Source: an uncultured Bacteroidales bacterium (GTDB taxonomy: Bacteria; Bacteroidota; Bacteroidia; Bacteroidales; UBA932). From it: a DNA stretch of 20,148 bases. The notes below the pieces were generated by a model that saw nothing but the letters and a program-made list of their open reading frames with translations, was not told the DNA's origin and made no database searches. This document shows, piece by piece, positions 7,310 through 16,019 of this stretch. Each line of letters opens with the position of its first letter. The stretch's first letter is position 1. Both the position numbers and the translations under genes were made by a program. The stretch covers positions 1 through 20,148 of the forward strand of contig CAMZCW010000021.1 of assembly GCA_947305045.1 (NCBI GenBank), given 5' to 3'.

Positions 7310-8425
7310 CTATTTTCTGATTTGCATGGTGCGAAGGATGGTATCATTGACCTTCCTCACATCGAATACCTCGCAGGCCCGTTTGCGGCTCTCTTTGCCC
7401 ATCCGCTCCACCAGGTCTGGCTGCCGGATGAGCGTCTTCATTTTCTGTACAATATCGCCGACATTTTTTACCTCGGCCAAAAATCCATTCACGCCATCTG
7501 CCACGGTCTCCCTGCAACCCGGCGCATCGGACGTAATGACGGCCCTGCCCATCGCCATGGCTTCCAGCACACTCTTGGGCGTTCCCTCATGATAGGATGG
7601 CAAGACATAAATACTGCACTGGCCGATAAAAGGACGCACATCCTGCTGTTCGCCAAAGTACTCCACGATGCCGGCATCCACCAGCGGCTGTAAAACCTCC
7701 GGTTTCAAGGAAGACGGATTTGAATCGTACGGCCCCACCAACAGGCAGCGAACCTGATTGCCATACTCCGATTTTATGATTCGACAAGCCTCGAGGTATT
7801 CGCCTACTCCTTTGTCCCGTATGAGGCGTCCAACATATAAGAACGTAGGGACGGAGGGCAACGCCACCGGAGAAAACTTCTCTATATTCACTCCCGAGCC
7901 ATGAATCATGACAACTTTATCGGCCTTGAGCAATCCCTCGTCAAGCATCACCTGCTTGTCATCATGATTCTGGAAGAAAACTTTCTTGCTTTTTTGGAAT
8001 GCCTGTTTATAGAGCGTTGACATCACCCCTCTCACGATCCGGTTTTTCAATCCTCTGCCCAGATACACGCTTCCCAGCCCGGCAATCATGGAATATACTT
8101 CCGTTATGCCCAGTTGATGGGCCGCCATGCAGCCATATGCGACGGTCTTGGCCTGAAAGACAAATATTTTGTCCGGCCGAACCTCTTTCAACAGCCGTTT
8201 GATATTCCGCAGCGTCTCCAGATCGGCCAGCGGATTCAAGCCATTGCGCGATATGGCAATCTGCTTATAAGTGATACCTATCTCTGCAAACCGGTCGCGC
8301 CATTCCGCTTCCGGCATCTGTCCTGTCGCAAATACCTCACAGCCTTCCGCCAGCATCTCCTTCATCAGGTCCATGCGGAACCAAAACAAAGAAGGCGTAT
8401 GGCACGATAAAACTAAAACTCTCAT
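7310..8425 (-). CDS. Glycosyltransferase family 4, PglA/WbpY-like
   Basis: A complete 371-residue GT4 retaining glycosyltransferase. The N-terminal domain starts MRVLVLSCHTPSLFWFRMDL and holds FQAKTVAYGCMAAH near 90-103 and IAGLGSVYLGRG near 114-125. The linker GSGVNIEKFSP is at 176-186. The donor domain carries FLYVGRLIRDKGVGEYLEA at 195-213 and PSYHEGTPKSVLEAMAMGR at 276-294. The E-x7-E pair is E280 and E288. The overall pattern matches enzymes such as PglA that add alpha-linked N-acetylhexosamine to an undecaprenyl-diphosphate sugar, so it may add the second sugar. The donor cannot be fixed from sequence. Its start overlaps the beta-helix gene stop by ATGA (8422-8425) and its stop is one base from the nucleotidyltransferase start, so it is tightly embedded in the operon. 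Confidence 0.92.
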   Translation of the reverse strand: MRVLVLSCHTPSLFWFRMDLMKEMLAEGCEVFATGQMPEAEWRDRFAEIGITYKQIAISRNGLNPLADLETLRNIKRLLKEVRPDKIFVFQAKTVAYGCMAAHQLGITEVYSMIAGLGSVYLGRGLKNRIVRGVMSTLYKQAFQKSKKVFFQNHDDKQVMLDEGLLKADKVVMIHGSGVNIEKFSPVALPSVPTFLYVGRLIRDKGVGEYLEACRIIKSEYGNQVRCLLVGPYDSNPSSLKPEVLQPLVDAGIVEYFGEQQDVRPFIGQCSIYVLPSYHEGTPKSVLEAMAMGRAVITSDAPGCRETVADGVNGFLAEVKNVGDIVQKMKTLIRQPDLVERMGKESRKRACEVFDVRKVNDTILRTMQIRK

Positions 8426-9699
8426 TTCCTAAAATCCCGTATGCTTGTCTTTTGCTTAACTGTCTTACTGATATATCCTCCTTGGATGGAGGAGTTTTTG
8501 TTCATTCTTCCCTCGTCATAGTCCAGATAAAATGTCGATATAGATGCGCCCTCGCAGTATGTACCCACAACGGTTGTTCCGTTGGAATAATGCTGCAGAT
8601 AAAGGCCCACCGGGGAATGCGAAAGATCGCAGCCCAGCACCATATTTCCGCTACCGCCCAGAACGATGCAGTTTCCCCGGCCCTCTTCAGGACGCTTGAT
8701 GGCGAGCGCCTGCAGCTTTCCCGTGCGGTCATACTCCATTCCACATCTTGCGAAATGACAGAAGCGGATGGAATTGCAGTTGGCCTGATTATAGTCATCG
8801 CTAGGCATATGAATGCCATTATGGCGGATTTGCTGGATGTCCAGCTCTTCAAAAGTGGACCAGATCCACTCCTTTGTCTTATAAAAGCCGTAATTAAAAC
8901 ACGAGATGCCCAGACCCTTAAACTTCACATTAGAGATGACAGATGTCTGGGCCAGAAAACTGCCCGAATACGCTTTCCCAAAGCCCTCTTTCCCCATTAC
9001 GCCGCTTGCGGAAAAATTCTCCATCTGGACATGCTGCAGGACAGTTTCGCCGGTATCGAACATATTGATATCGGGCGTAATCATCATAAGAACGCTGCTC
9101 GTATAATAGGTACACACGTCATTTTTACCCGGCAACTGAATTCTCCCGCCAAAACTATCCTTGTCATACGCTTTCTCACCCCGGATGGTTCGGAATGAGC
9201 GCAAGTGGATGGTATGGGTAAGGTAATACACCTTTCCATCCAATACAATGATTGTATTGTTCGGCTTCTTGTCAAGCAGGTACTGGATGATATAGGTCTC
9301 TGCCGTCGTCTTGTCATCAAACGCCGGGTTGATGGCTTTGATTTCTTTATCCGTCAAGAAAGGATAAACGTCTTTGACAGGCCTGATGGCCACGTCTCCG
9401 GATATGCCCCATTGCTTGAGCCGGTAGGTCCGGCCATCGTACAGCAAGTTGGCATAGAGCCCGTTTTTCAACTTGATGACGTCGCCTCCGTTCTGAACGC
9501 CGTCTTTCACGATCACGTAGTTTCCCCCGCCGCCGTCATTGCTCTTCCAATAGCCATCCGTCAGGGTGGTCATCCCCACCTTCAACGAAGTATCGGAAAT
9601 CATTGCCGATACCGTGGCATACGCACGGATCTGGGCGCTTGACACCAGCGGCCATGCTATCGTCATAAAGACAACGAGAAGGCGAATCACTCTGTTCAT
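8422..9699 (-). CDS. Secreted right-handed beta-helix (pectate-lyase-like) protein
   Basis: A 425-residue protein with a signal peptide (MNRVIRLLVVFMTIAWPLVSSA, cleavage likely before Gln23), so it acts in the periplasm or outside. Mature residues 27-64 read AYATVSAMISDTSLKVG, then TDGYWKSNDGGGGNYVIV. This 'T-DGY...NDGGG-x-Y' element is common at the start of pectate-lyase-superfamily and phage tailspike proteins. From about residue 150 there are repeated short strands and turns (TIIVLDGKVYYL, RTIRGEKAY, VQMENFSASG, SVISNVKFKG, NSIRFCHFARCG, GNMVLGCDLS, TTVVGTYCEG) typical of parallel beta-helix rungs. It lacks clear polysaccharide lyase family motifs that I can name. It overlaps Wzx and the PglA-like gene by ATGA on both sides, so it is coupled to repeat-unit export. 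A lyase, epimerase or binding role on the polysaccharide is an inference. Confidence 0.83.
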   Translation of the reverse strand: MNRVIRLLVVFMTIAWPLVSSAQIRAYATVSAMISDTSLKVGMTTLTDGYWKSNDGGGGNYVIVKDGVQNGGDVIKLKNGLYANLLYDGRTYRLKQWGISGDVAIRPVKDVYPFLTDKEIKAINPAFDDKTTAETYIIQYLLDKKPNNTIIVLDGKVYYLTHTIHLRSFRTIRGEKAYDKDSFGGRIQLPGKNDVCTYYTSSVLMMITPDINMFDTGETVLQHVQMENFSASGVMGKEGFGKAYSGSFLAQTSVISNVKFKGLGISCFNYGFYKTKEWIWSTFEELDIQQIRHNGIHMPSDDYNQANCNSIRFCHFARCGMEYDRTGKLQALAIKRPEEGRGNCIVLGGSGNMVLGCDLSHSPVGLYLQHYSNGTTVVGTYCEGASISTFYLDYDEGRMNKNSSIQGGYISKTVKQKTSIRDFRK

Positions 9700-11216
9700 A
9701 TCTTTTTTCCTATAAGCTTGCCCATGGGAGAAAGGAGCAAGCCTTTTTCATATTTATTCATCCCAAACAGCAGCAAAAACACAATATAAGGTACAACCAC
9801 CGCACAAACTTTTATCAGCCAGTATCCCCATGCTACCGGGAGCCGTGAAGACACCAGCCAGCCCAGCAGCGTGGCGGCAGCAAGTGCAGGAACAATCCCT
9901 TTCAACAATCCTTTGTAATAGTCCAAGATATTGATGCCTATCTTTTTCACAAAAATCACATTCATTAAAATGATATCCCCGAAAAAGAGGGATATAAACG
10001 TCCCCAGCGCGGCGCCGGTCAACGCCCTCCATTTGATTAAAAAGATGGACAGGCCGATATTCAGCACCACAATCAGCAGTTTGGCATAAGACTGTTCCTT
10101 GTGCGCGTTCATCGCCCACAGAATCTGTCCCCCCACCGATTCTGTCAGCACAAACAGATACACGGTCATCAGGAGAAAAGCGACAAACCAGGCATCCTGG
10201 TTCTCCTGCCCGGCCCACAGCACAATAAAGTCCTGGCCGCACACCAGAAAAGCGCCCCAGATTCCGGCCAATACAATGAAAATGATGCGTCCTATCCGCA
10301 CCATCTCGGCGCACAACTCAAACGGCTTTGCCTTGGATTCCACCATGGCTACCAGGCCGGGCATCAGGACGCTGCAGAAAGCGCTGCCGATGGACTGGTA
10401 ATACTGAACAATCTGCGTCCCTACGCTATAGATGCCCAGCAAGACCGCAGAAGAGGCAACCACCATCCCTATCAGGAATTGTCCCACACTCGCATTGAGC
10501 TGGGTTGCAATCATTTGGAGCAAGATCAGCGACGAGTAAGCCGCAATCTCTTTTATAAAAGACGATTCAATATTCCTGAAGACCGGCTTCAAGTGAATCT
10601 GCGCGGTTACATAATACATGAAGAACACGCGACAGAGAATGGTCGTCAGCAGCTGAGCATATACCAGTCCTATACTGCCCAGGCCCGCTTTTAAACAAAG
10701 GTAAAACAACGTCACACGCACCACAATCTGCAGGATGGACGCGCCCCGGGAAACCGTGAATTGCTCATACGCAATCAATGCATTGGCATGGGCAGCCGTT
10801 CCCAGGGTGACCGCGACATTCAGCGTGGTTGCCAGCAGCAACTGTTGTCCCAGGGCAATTTCTTCCGCAGTCAGGCCTTTCGCGAAAGCATAAGGAAATA
10901 CCCCTATCAAAACAAGGCCGCCAACGAGCGAAAGAACCGCAACGGCCCCATAAAAAACCATGGCAATGCCCAGAAACTTCTGCGCCTTATCTTTCTCGTC
11001 GGTAACGCGGTACTTGGCCAGATAGCGGACAATCGCATTGCCCACACCCAGATCGAGCAGGAGCAAATACGCGGTGATGGCGACGGAAAGCTTATATACG
11101 CCATACTCGGCCTGGCCCAGGGTGCGAAGGATATACGGCGTCAGCAACAGTGTCGAAAGGACTTCGAACACCATCAATACATAGGAAAGTATGACCCCTT
11201 GCTGTCGTGCCGTCAT
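9696..11216 (-). CDS. wzx: Wzx-type lipid-linked oligosaccharide flippase
   Basis: A 506-residue polytopic protein with about 12 to 14 hydrophobic segments. Its N-terminus is typical of the MOP/polysaccharide transporter family: an amphipathic start, TLLLTPYILRTLGQAEYGVYKL at 22-43, then DLGVGNAIVRYLAKY near 55-69. These are hallmarks of Bacteroidetes O-antigen/capsule flippases. The protein is expected to turn the undecaprenyl-diphosphate-linked repeat unit from the cytoplasmic to the periplasmic side of the inner membrane, where Wzy joins units. It follows the Wzy-like gene by one base and overlaps the beta-helix gene by ATGA. The symbol is functional; sequence conservation in this family is too low to infer the cargo. 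Confidence 0.92.
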   Translation of the reverse strand: MTARQQGVILSYVLMVFEVLSTLLLTPYILRTLGQAEYGVYKLSVAITAYLLLLDLGVGNAIVRYLAKYRVTDEKDKAQKFLGIAMVFYGAVAVLSLVGGLVLIGVFPYAFAKGLTAEEIALGQQLLLATTLNVAVTLGTAAHANALIAYEQFTVSRGASILQIVVRVTLFYLCLKAGLGSIGLVYAQLLTTILCRVFFMYYVTAQIHLKPVFRNIESSFIKEIAAYSSLILLQMIATQLNASVGQFLIGMVVASSAVLLGIYSVGTQIVQYYQSIGSAFCSVLMPGLVAMVESKAKPFELCAEMVRIGRIIFIVLAGIWGAFLVCGQDFIVLWAGQENQDAWFVAFLLMTVYLFVLTESVGGQILWAMNAHKEQSYAKLLIVVLNIGLSIFLIKWRALTGAALGTFISLFFGDIILMNVIFVKKIGINILDYYKGLLKGIVPALAAATLLGWLVSSRLPVAWGYWLIKVCAVVVPYIVFLLLFGMNKYEKGLLLSPMGKLIGKKI

Positions 11217-11217
11217 G

Positions 11218-12390
11218 TTAAAAATAATTCATCGGCAGTTCCATGTACTGCCAGAAAAACTTATATTCTATATTATTGCCTAACAGTTTGTAACTCAATG
11301 CAAGCAACGACACCGCAAGAAACATATAGACAAGGATATAGCTCCTTTTTATATAAAACCGATGCTTCCCTATTTTATATATCCGGTGTTCCTCCTTCCG
11401 GAGATGCTTCTTGATAAAGAACGAGATGCCCACAGTCATGAACAGCGAGTAATACTGCACCACCCGCATCAGTGCCGCGCTGGAATAAGTAAGCGGAATA
11501 AACAGAAGGGCGAAATAGATGGCATTGTATATCAAAAGATACGCTTTATCTTCCTGGACGATACGTCTTTGAATCAGGAAGAGGAAAAAGCATATAGCCA
11601 GATAAAACAGCAGAAAACTGCCTGCACCGGATGTCTCTTCCTCCGCGTACATCAGGTAAACGTCGGTTCCGGACAAGAGGGCCAGCTCGGTCACATAGCG
11701 CGTACTGAAAACAATAAGGAGCGGCATCAGGGCCAGCGAAACCAGGAATACAATCTCCGGTTTCCTGTTGCGGGATAGAAAATAGAACGGCAGGAAAATC
11801 AAGGACGACCTGTGTATGGTAAAAGCAACCAGCATCAAGGCCAGATAGGGAAGCCATTTCTTTTCCCTGATGTATTTCACGGAGAAAAGGCAAAAAGCCG
11901 TTGCCAGAACCTGACGGCAGCCGGTAACCGAGAAAAATTCAAAAAAGAGTGCCAGATACAAAAATACAGCCAGAAAGATTTCCATCTTTGTGGAAGTATA
12001 ATGGCCGACCACCGAAAAGAAGCCCCAAAAGAATACCCCGGCAATAAAGAGCAGAAAACACTGAAAATCAGGGATAAGGCTTGAAAAAGTCTTTTGGATG
12101 AAATAGTACCCGGGGTCCTTGCCTTCGTCATCGACATAAACCGTCAAAAAGTCCTGAATAATCTCCCGCCAGGTGGTGGAAAGCGAATCCACGAATTTCA
12201 GGCTGTACGCATAGGTATCCGGTCCCACGGCAACGTTCCGCAACCCGGATTGCAGGATGAGCAGCAACGCCGCCAGGTACATCATGTATTGCTTGGTTTG
12301 TCTTACGGATAACAGTTCCCTCCGTTCCAGTACATCAAGAACGAGATAGACCATGAATAAGACGACCAGTATTCCTATGCTTGACCACAT
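11218..12390 (-). CDS. wzy: EpsG-family polysaccharide polymerase (Wzy)
   Basis: A 390-residue membrane protein with roughly ten to twelve hydrophobic segments and a larger soluble loop around residues 68-95. The early signature LQSGLRNVAVGPDTYAYSL at 46-64 fits the EpsG pattern GLR-x-x-x-VG-x-DT-x-x-Y, with Arg51, Asp58 and Tyr60. The usual GTDT is GPDT here. The middle holds FSVTGCRQVLATAFCLFSVKYI and FTIHRSSLIFLPFY, also typical of EpsG proteins, with a conserved R-x-x-hydrophobic and an H-R-S-S loop. It should polymerise repeat units at the periplasmic face and so fix the linkage between repeats. It is flanked one base from the upstream glycosyltransferase stop and one base from the Wzx start, consistent with a Wzx/Wzy-dependent locus. 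Confidence 0.88.
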   Translation of the reverse strand: MWSSIGILVVLFMVYLVLDVLERRELLSVRQTKQYMMYLAALLLILQSGLRNVAVGPDTYAYSLKFVDSLSTTWREIIQDFLTVYVDDEGKDPGYYFIQKTFSSLIPDFQCFLLFIAGVFFWGFFSVVGHYTSTKMEIFLAVFLYLALFFEFFSVTGCRQVLATAFCLFSVKYIREKKWLPYLALMLVAFTIHRSSLIFLPFYFLSRNRKPEIVFLVSLALMPLLIVFSTRYVTELALLSGTDVYLMYAEEETSGAGSFLLFYLAICFFLFLIQRRIVQEDKAYLLIYNAIYFALLFIPLTYSSAALMRVVQYYSLFMTVGISFFIKKHLRKEEHRIYKIGKHRFYIKRSYILVYMFLAVSLLALSYKLLGNNIEYKFFWQYMELPMNYF

Positions 12391-12391
12391 A

Positions 12392-13528
12392 TTACGCTGA
12401 CAGTACAGTACTTAAATCACGTTCAAACTGGACGTCCAGGCGACGGAGGGTCGCTACGGGATCGGGCAGGGTTTCTTTCCCCGCACGTTGAATGGCCGCG
12501 GCAATCATCTGGGGGGTCTGCTCGTCATAATAACAAAGACAATGTCCCACGCCGGACTGCTCTACGGCCGGGATACGAATACTCACCACATGCAGTCCGT
12601 TAGCCAGATAAGTGAGCACTTTGGAAGGGAAGGAAGTGGCATTGAACGCCGCATCCGGATTCTGCGTGCAAAGGCCAATCTGGCATTTTTGCAGGAAAGA
12701 GGTGAAGGCCTCCCCCTTCAGCAGTCCCTCAAAAGTGACCGCCGCACCCGATTGGGCGTTCGTTTCTTCAATGGCCTTGATGAGGGCAGCCTTGTCAGCT
12801 TCTGTTCCGAACCCGCAGATGTGAAGATGATAGCCTTTAGGAAGATACGCCGCTGCTGCTACAGCAACAGCTCCGCCCTTATTCGGGTCAAAGGTCCCTG
12901 CATAAACTACATGGATGTCGTCATCTTCCCAGCGGACATGTCTTGATGGCTCGACGGTATAAATCCCATGTACCAGAACGTAAGGCTTTCCCTTGGCATT
13001 GAGCTTTTGATTGAGCAGATGGGTGGGAAAAATAAAGGAACAGCATCGGTCAATAAACTGATATTCAGCCCGGCAGGCTGCCTGTCCCATCGGAGACACG
13101 TCCTGATAGACTTCCTCAATCTCTCCTATATACTGACATTTTTTTATCCGCTGGAAAACAGAGAGCAACTTCGCATATCCCAAGGAATGATAAACGATGA
13201 TTTTCTCGTTCCTTTTCACATGGAAGAGCAACCAGCAGAAAAAACACAACCATAAATAATAGCGTCCCAAAACACGGATTACTTTGGGGCCGCTGAACGA
13301 AGGGAACAGCCGGAGCGTGTTGGCTTCACCCAGAGGAAGGACCTGTCCCTTGCAGTAGTGCAGTTTTTTCCCTTCCGAGCAGCAGGCGGAGATAACATCC
13401 ACTCCGTATCCGCTGCGGTTGAGTACACTCCAGACATAATTCAGTTTATTGCTTGCAGACGGGACAAATTTTCTCTCCACATCTGCATCCGGGAGGTCAT
13501 AATAACAGATATACTTTATTCTATTCAT
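12392..13528 (-). CDS. Glycosyltransferase, GT-B fold, divergent
   Basis: A 378-residue protein with GT-B architecture. The N-terminal half starts MNRIKYICYYDLPDADVERK. It includes a hydrophobic stretch GRYYLWLCFFCWLLFHV near 108-124 that may dock on the membrane, and YIGEIEEVYQDV near 142-153. The C-terminal donor domain contains IHVVYAGTFDPNKGG near 209-223, HLHICGFGTEADKAAL near 237-252 and TSFPSKVLTYLANGLHVVS near 302-320. That last element is the S/P-S-K-x-x-x-Y-L form that replaces E-x7-E in some polysaccharide-locus enzymes. Donor and linkage are unknown. Its start overlaps the preceding gene by 8 bases (13521-13528) and its stop is one base before the Wzy start, so it is in the main transcript. 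Confidence 0.84.
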   Translation of the reverse strand: MNRIKYICYYDLPDADVERKFVPSASNKLNYVWSVLNRSGYGVDVISACCSEGKKLHYCKGQVLPLGEANTLRLFPSFSGPKVIRVLGRYYLWLCFFCWLLFHVKRNEKIIVYHSLGYAKLLSVFQRIKKCQYIGEIEEVYQDVSPMGQAACRAEYQFIDRCCSFIFPTHLLNQKLNAKGKPYVLVHGIYTVEPSRHVRWEDDDIHVVYAGTFDPNKGGAVAVAAAAYLPKGYHLHICGFGTEADKAALIKAIEETNAQSGAAVTFEGLLKGEAFTSFLQKCQIGLCTQNPDAAFNATSFPSKVLTYLANGLHVVSIRIPAVEQSGVGHCLCYYDEQTPQMIAAAIQRAGKETLPDPVATLRRLDVQFERDLSTVLSA

Positions 13529-14717
13529 ACCTGCCCTCCCAATAAGCCTCCATGTTTTGGGGGCAACGATAATGTTCTAAAGCATATTGCCGGGCAGCCG
13601 CCTGGCGCGAAGGTTCACAAGCCTTTGGAAGGGCTTCAATCATGGCGCGGACATCATGCGGTTTCACCGCAATCCCATAGGGGCCGGCCGTTTCTCCGCA
13701 GGCCGTCGCATCGAATACAATCGGAACAGTGCCGCATGCCATGGCTTCGGCAATCACCTTGCCAAAAGTATCTTCCGCTGAAAAATGGATGTATGCCTCC
13801 GCCAGGGAATACAGGACGGATAGTTCCTGCGGGCTGGAAGTATAGGGAATCCGAACAATCGTGTCCGGAAAGATCCCCTTCTCGCTTCTTCCCACGATAA
13901 TCAGTTTATAGCCCTGGGGCAAAAGCCCGGCAAACGCAATCGCATCTATGGTCTTTGAACGCGAAACTACCCATCCGCTTCCTACTGAAAGGACATAACG
14001 TGTGTCCGGGTCAAGATGATACTTTTCCATCACCTGCGCGATTGCTTCGCTGCCGGCAGGCTGGAAGATGTCTGTGTCTATCCAGTTATAGACCCGCGTT
14101 ACCTCCGCCTTGGCAAACAGCGGAGACTGCTGCGCCAGGTTCTTTTCCCAATCCGACACTGCGATTACCCGCAGGGAGGCCAAAGAGCCATACCAACGCT
14201 TTCTATCCTCGAACATCTTGCGGCTCCGGTCAAAAAGCCAGCTCACGTTGTCCGCTTTCCGGGCGGGGCAATGGGAACAACGTACCTTCCACTTGTCACA
14301 CTTCCGCGCCGTAAAATGCGTACACTTCCCCGTAAAAAACCAGCAGTCGTGAAGAATCATGACAACCGGGATACGCTCCCGGGAGAGGAAGCGGAACAAC
14401 AAGGGAAGATGGATGTAATTGGCATGCAGGTTTCCCAGTTGCACAACATCCGGCTGAAATGCCTTTACCTCTTTCAGCAACTTCCGGGTAGCAAAATAGG
14501 AGAAATAGCCCTGCAGCCCCGTGAGACGGGACAGAAAAGCATGCACGGCATGGTCCAGCCTGTTTCCAATGACAATATCGCCACAGAGCGGTTTCCCGTC
14601 AGGTTCGGAGAATGCAATCCGGAAAGCTGCTCCCCGTTGGGTAAGCAGGGCCTTGAGATCGGTTGCCGTTTTCCCCGTACTGCCGGAACGGACTGTAGTG
14701 ATATGAAGAATTTTCAT
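13521..14717 (-). CDS. Glycosyltransferase family 4 with a cysteine-rich insert (WcaC-like)
   Basis: A 398-residue GT-B glycosyltransferase. It begins MKILHITTVRSGSTGKTATD, with the glycine-rich loop typical of this subgroup. The N-terminal domain holds QLGNLHANYIHLPLL near 93-107. It then has HDCWFFTGKCTHF...CDKWKVRCSHCP at 123-151, giving Cys125, 132, 140, 147 and 150. This HDCW-x-FTG-x-C...C-x-x-W-x-x-x-C-x-x-CP block is characteristic of WcaC-like enzymes in colanic-acid-type and Bacteroidetes loci. Its spacing suggests a structural metal or disulfide site. The donor domain has YVLSVGSGWVVSRSKTID at 241-258 and AEDTFGKVIAEAMACGT at 314-330. In the E-x7-E position the first acid is Asp316, with E324 second. 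It follows the dehydrogenase by three bases. Donor sugar is unknown. Confidence 0.9.
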   Translation of the reverse strand: MKILHITTVRSGSTGKTATDLKALLTQRGAAFRIAFSEPDGKPLCGDIVIGNRLDHAVHAFLSRLTGLQGYFSYFATRKLLKEVKAFQPDVVQLGNLHANYIHLPLLFRFLSRERIPVVMILHDCWFFTGKCTHFTARKCDKWKVRCSHCPARKADNVSWLFDRSRKMFEDRKRWYGSLASLRVIAVSDWEKNLAQQSPLFAKAEVTRVYNWIDTDIFQPAGSEAIAQVMEKYHLDPDTRYVLSVGSGWVVSRSKTIDAIAFAGLLPQGYKLIIVGRSEKGIFPDTIVRIPYTSSPQELSVLYSLAEAYIHFSAEDTFGKVIAEAMACGTVPIVFDATACGETAGPYGIAVKPHDVRAMIEALPKACEPSRQAAARQYALEHYRCPQNMEAYWEGRYE

Positions 14718-14720
14718 GGA

Positions 14721-15989
14721 TTATAATCTTCCGTCCACGATACTGCGGTCCAGCATACCCTTTACATCAAAAATAACATGCTTTTCCTTCATCAGGGCCG
14801 GGACATCCACTTCCCTGAACGACTGATGAGTCACCGCCACAATTGCGGCATCGAATTTCTGGTCCGGCAACGTGTTCACAATCCGGATACCGTACTCCTC
14901 CTGCACCTTGGCCGGATTGGCCCACGGGTCATAGACCAGGATGCTGAGATTGTATTCCTTCAAGGCCTTGTAGATGTCCACTACCTTGGTATTCCGTACA
15001 TCCGGGCAGTTTTCCTTGAAGGTAAAGCCCAAAATGAGTATTTCCGCGCCCAGTACCTGGATGCCTTTCTTGAGCATCAATTTGAGCGTCTCCCCTGCCA
15101 CGTACTCTCCCATGCTGTCGTTCAGGCGGCGGCCGGCGAGGATGATTTCCGGATGGTAACCGTGCTGTTGGGCGCACTGCGCCAGGTAGTACGGGTCCAC
15201 GCCGATACAGTGACCACCCACAAGGCCTGGACGGAAAGGAAGAAAGTTCCATTTGGTGCCCGCAGCTTGCAACACATCGAGGGTATCGATTCCCATCCGG
15301 CTGAATATCTTGGAAAGCTCATTGACAAAAGCAATGTTCAAGTCCCGCTGGCTGTTCTCGATGACCTTGGCAGCCTCGGCCACTTTAATGGAAGGAGCCA
15401 GGTAGGTTCCGGCGGTAATAACCGAACTGTAAACAGAGTCGATATACTTGCCTGTCTCCGGCGTTGAGCCGGAAGTCACTTTCTTGATATGCTCCACGGT
15501 ATGCTGCTTGTCGCCCGGATTAATCCGCTCGGGACTGTAACCAGCATAAAAATCCACATTCAGTTTGAGACCGCTTTCCCTTTCCACAACCGGGATGCAT
15601 TCGTCCTCGGTGACACCCGGATAAACAGTGGATTCATACACCACCACGTCCCCTTTGCCGATTACTTTCCCTACCGTAGCGCTGGCACCAATGAGTGGGG
15701 TCAGGTCCGGGTTATGATGTATATCCACGGGCGTAGGGACGGCGACGACATAAAAGTTACATTCCCTGATGGCTTCAATATCACTGGTGCAAATGAAACC
15801 ATGGTTCTGAATAGCATCCTGAAGGATATCATCCGCCACTTCCAGCGTGGCATCGTGTCCGGCCATCAGTGCATCACACCGCTTCCGGTTCATGTCGAAG
15901 CCAACCGTTGGATACTTGGTAGAAAACAAGCGCGCAAGCGGCAGCCCGACATACCCCAAACCGATGACACAAATCTTTGTTTCTTTCAT
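14721..15989 (-). CDS. tviB: UDP-HexNAc 6-dehydrogenase (TviB/WbpO-like nucleotide sugar dehydrogenase)
   Basis: A 422-residue enzyme of the UDP-glucose/UDP-HexNAc dehydrogenase family. It should oxidise C6 of a UDP-N-acetylhexosamine to the uronic acid with two NAD+. Visible motifs are the NAD loop VIGLGYVGLPLAR (8-20), VPTPVD near 84-89, ESTVYPGVTE near 119-128, YSPERINPGD near 151-160, VIENSQRDLNIAFVNE near 209-224 and LVGGHCIGVDPYYLAQ (256-271) with the catalytic Cys261. The IDVL-type helix and TKWNFLPFRPG are those of the TviB/WbpO branch rather than UDP-glucose or UDP-ManNAc dehydrogenase. A TTG at 15995 would add two residues (MK); ATG 15989 is preferred. It sits 31 bases after the epimerase gene. 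Together they should make UDP-GalNAcA. Confidence 0.9.
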   Translation of the reverse strand: MKETKICVIGLGYVGLPLARLFSTKYPTVGFDMNRKRCDALMAGHDATLEVADDILQDAIQNHGFICTSDIEAIRECNFYVVAVPTPVDIHHNPDLTPLIGASATVGKVIGKGDVVVYESTVYPGVTEDECIPVVERESGLKLNVDFYAGYSPERINPGDKQHTVEHIKKVTSGSTPETGKYIDSVYSSVITAGTYLAPSIKVAEAAKVIENSQRDLNIAFVNELSKIFSRMGIDTLDVLQAAGTKWNFLPFRPGLVGGHCIGVDPYYLAQCAQQHGYHPEIILAGRRLNDSMGEYVAGETLKLMLKKGIQVLGAEILILGFTFKENCPDVRNTKVVDIYKALKEYNLSILVYDPWANPAKVQEEYGIRIVNTLPDQKFDAAIVAVTHQSFREVDVPALMKEKHVIFDVKGMLDRSIVDGRL

Positions 15990-16019
15990 TTTCAATCTTG
16001 TAATAATAAACCCGAACCG

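Noticed and set aside
7309..7347. Upstream ATG for nucleotidyltransferase paralogue 1
   Set aside because: It overlaps the glycosyltransferase by 38 bases and the extra residues are not shared with paralogue 2; ATG 7308 follows the stop by one base.
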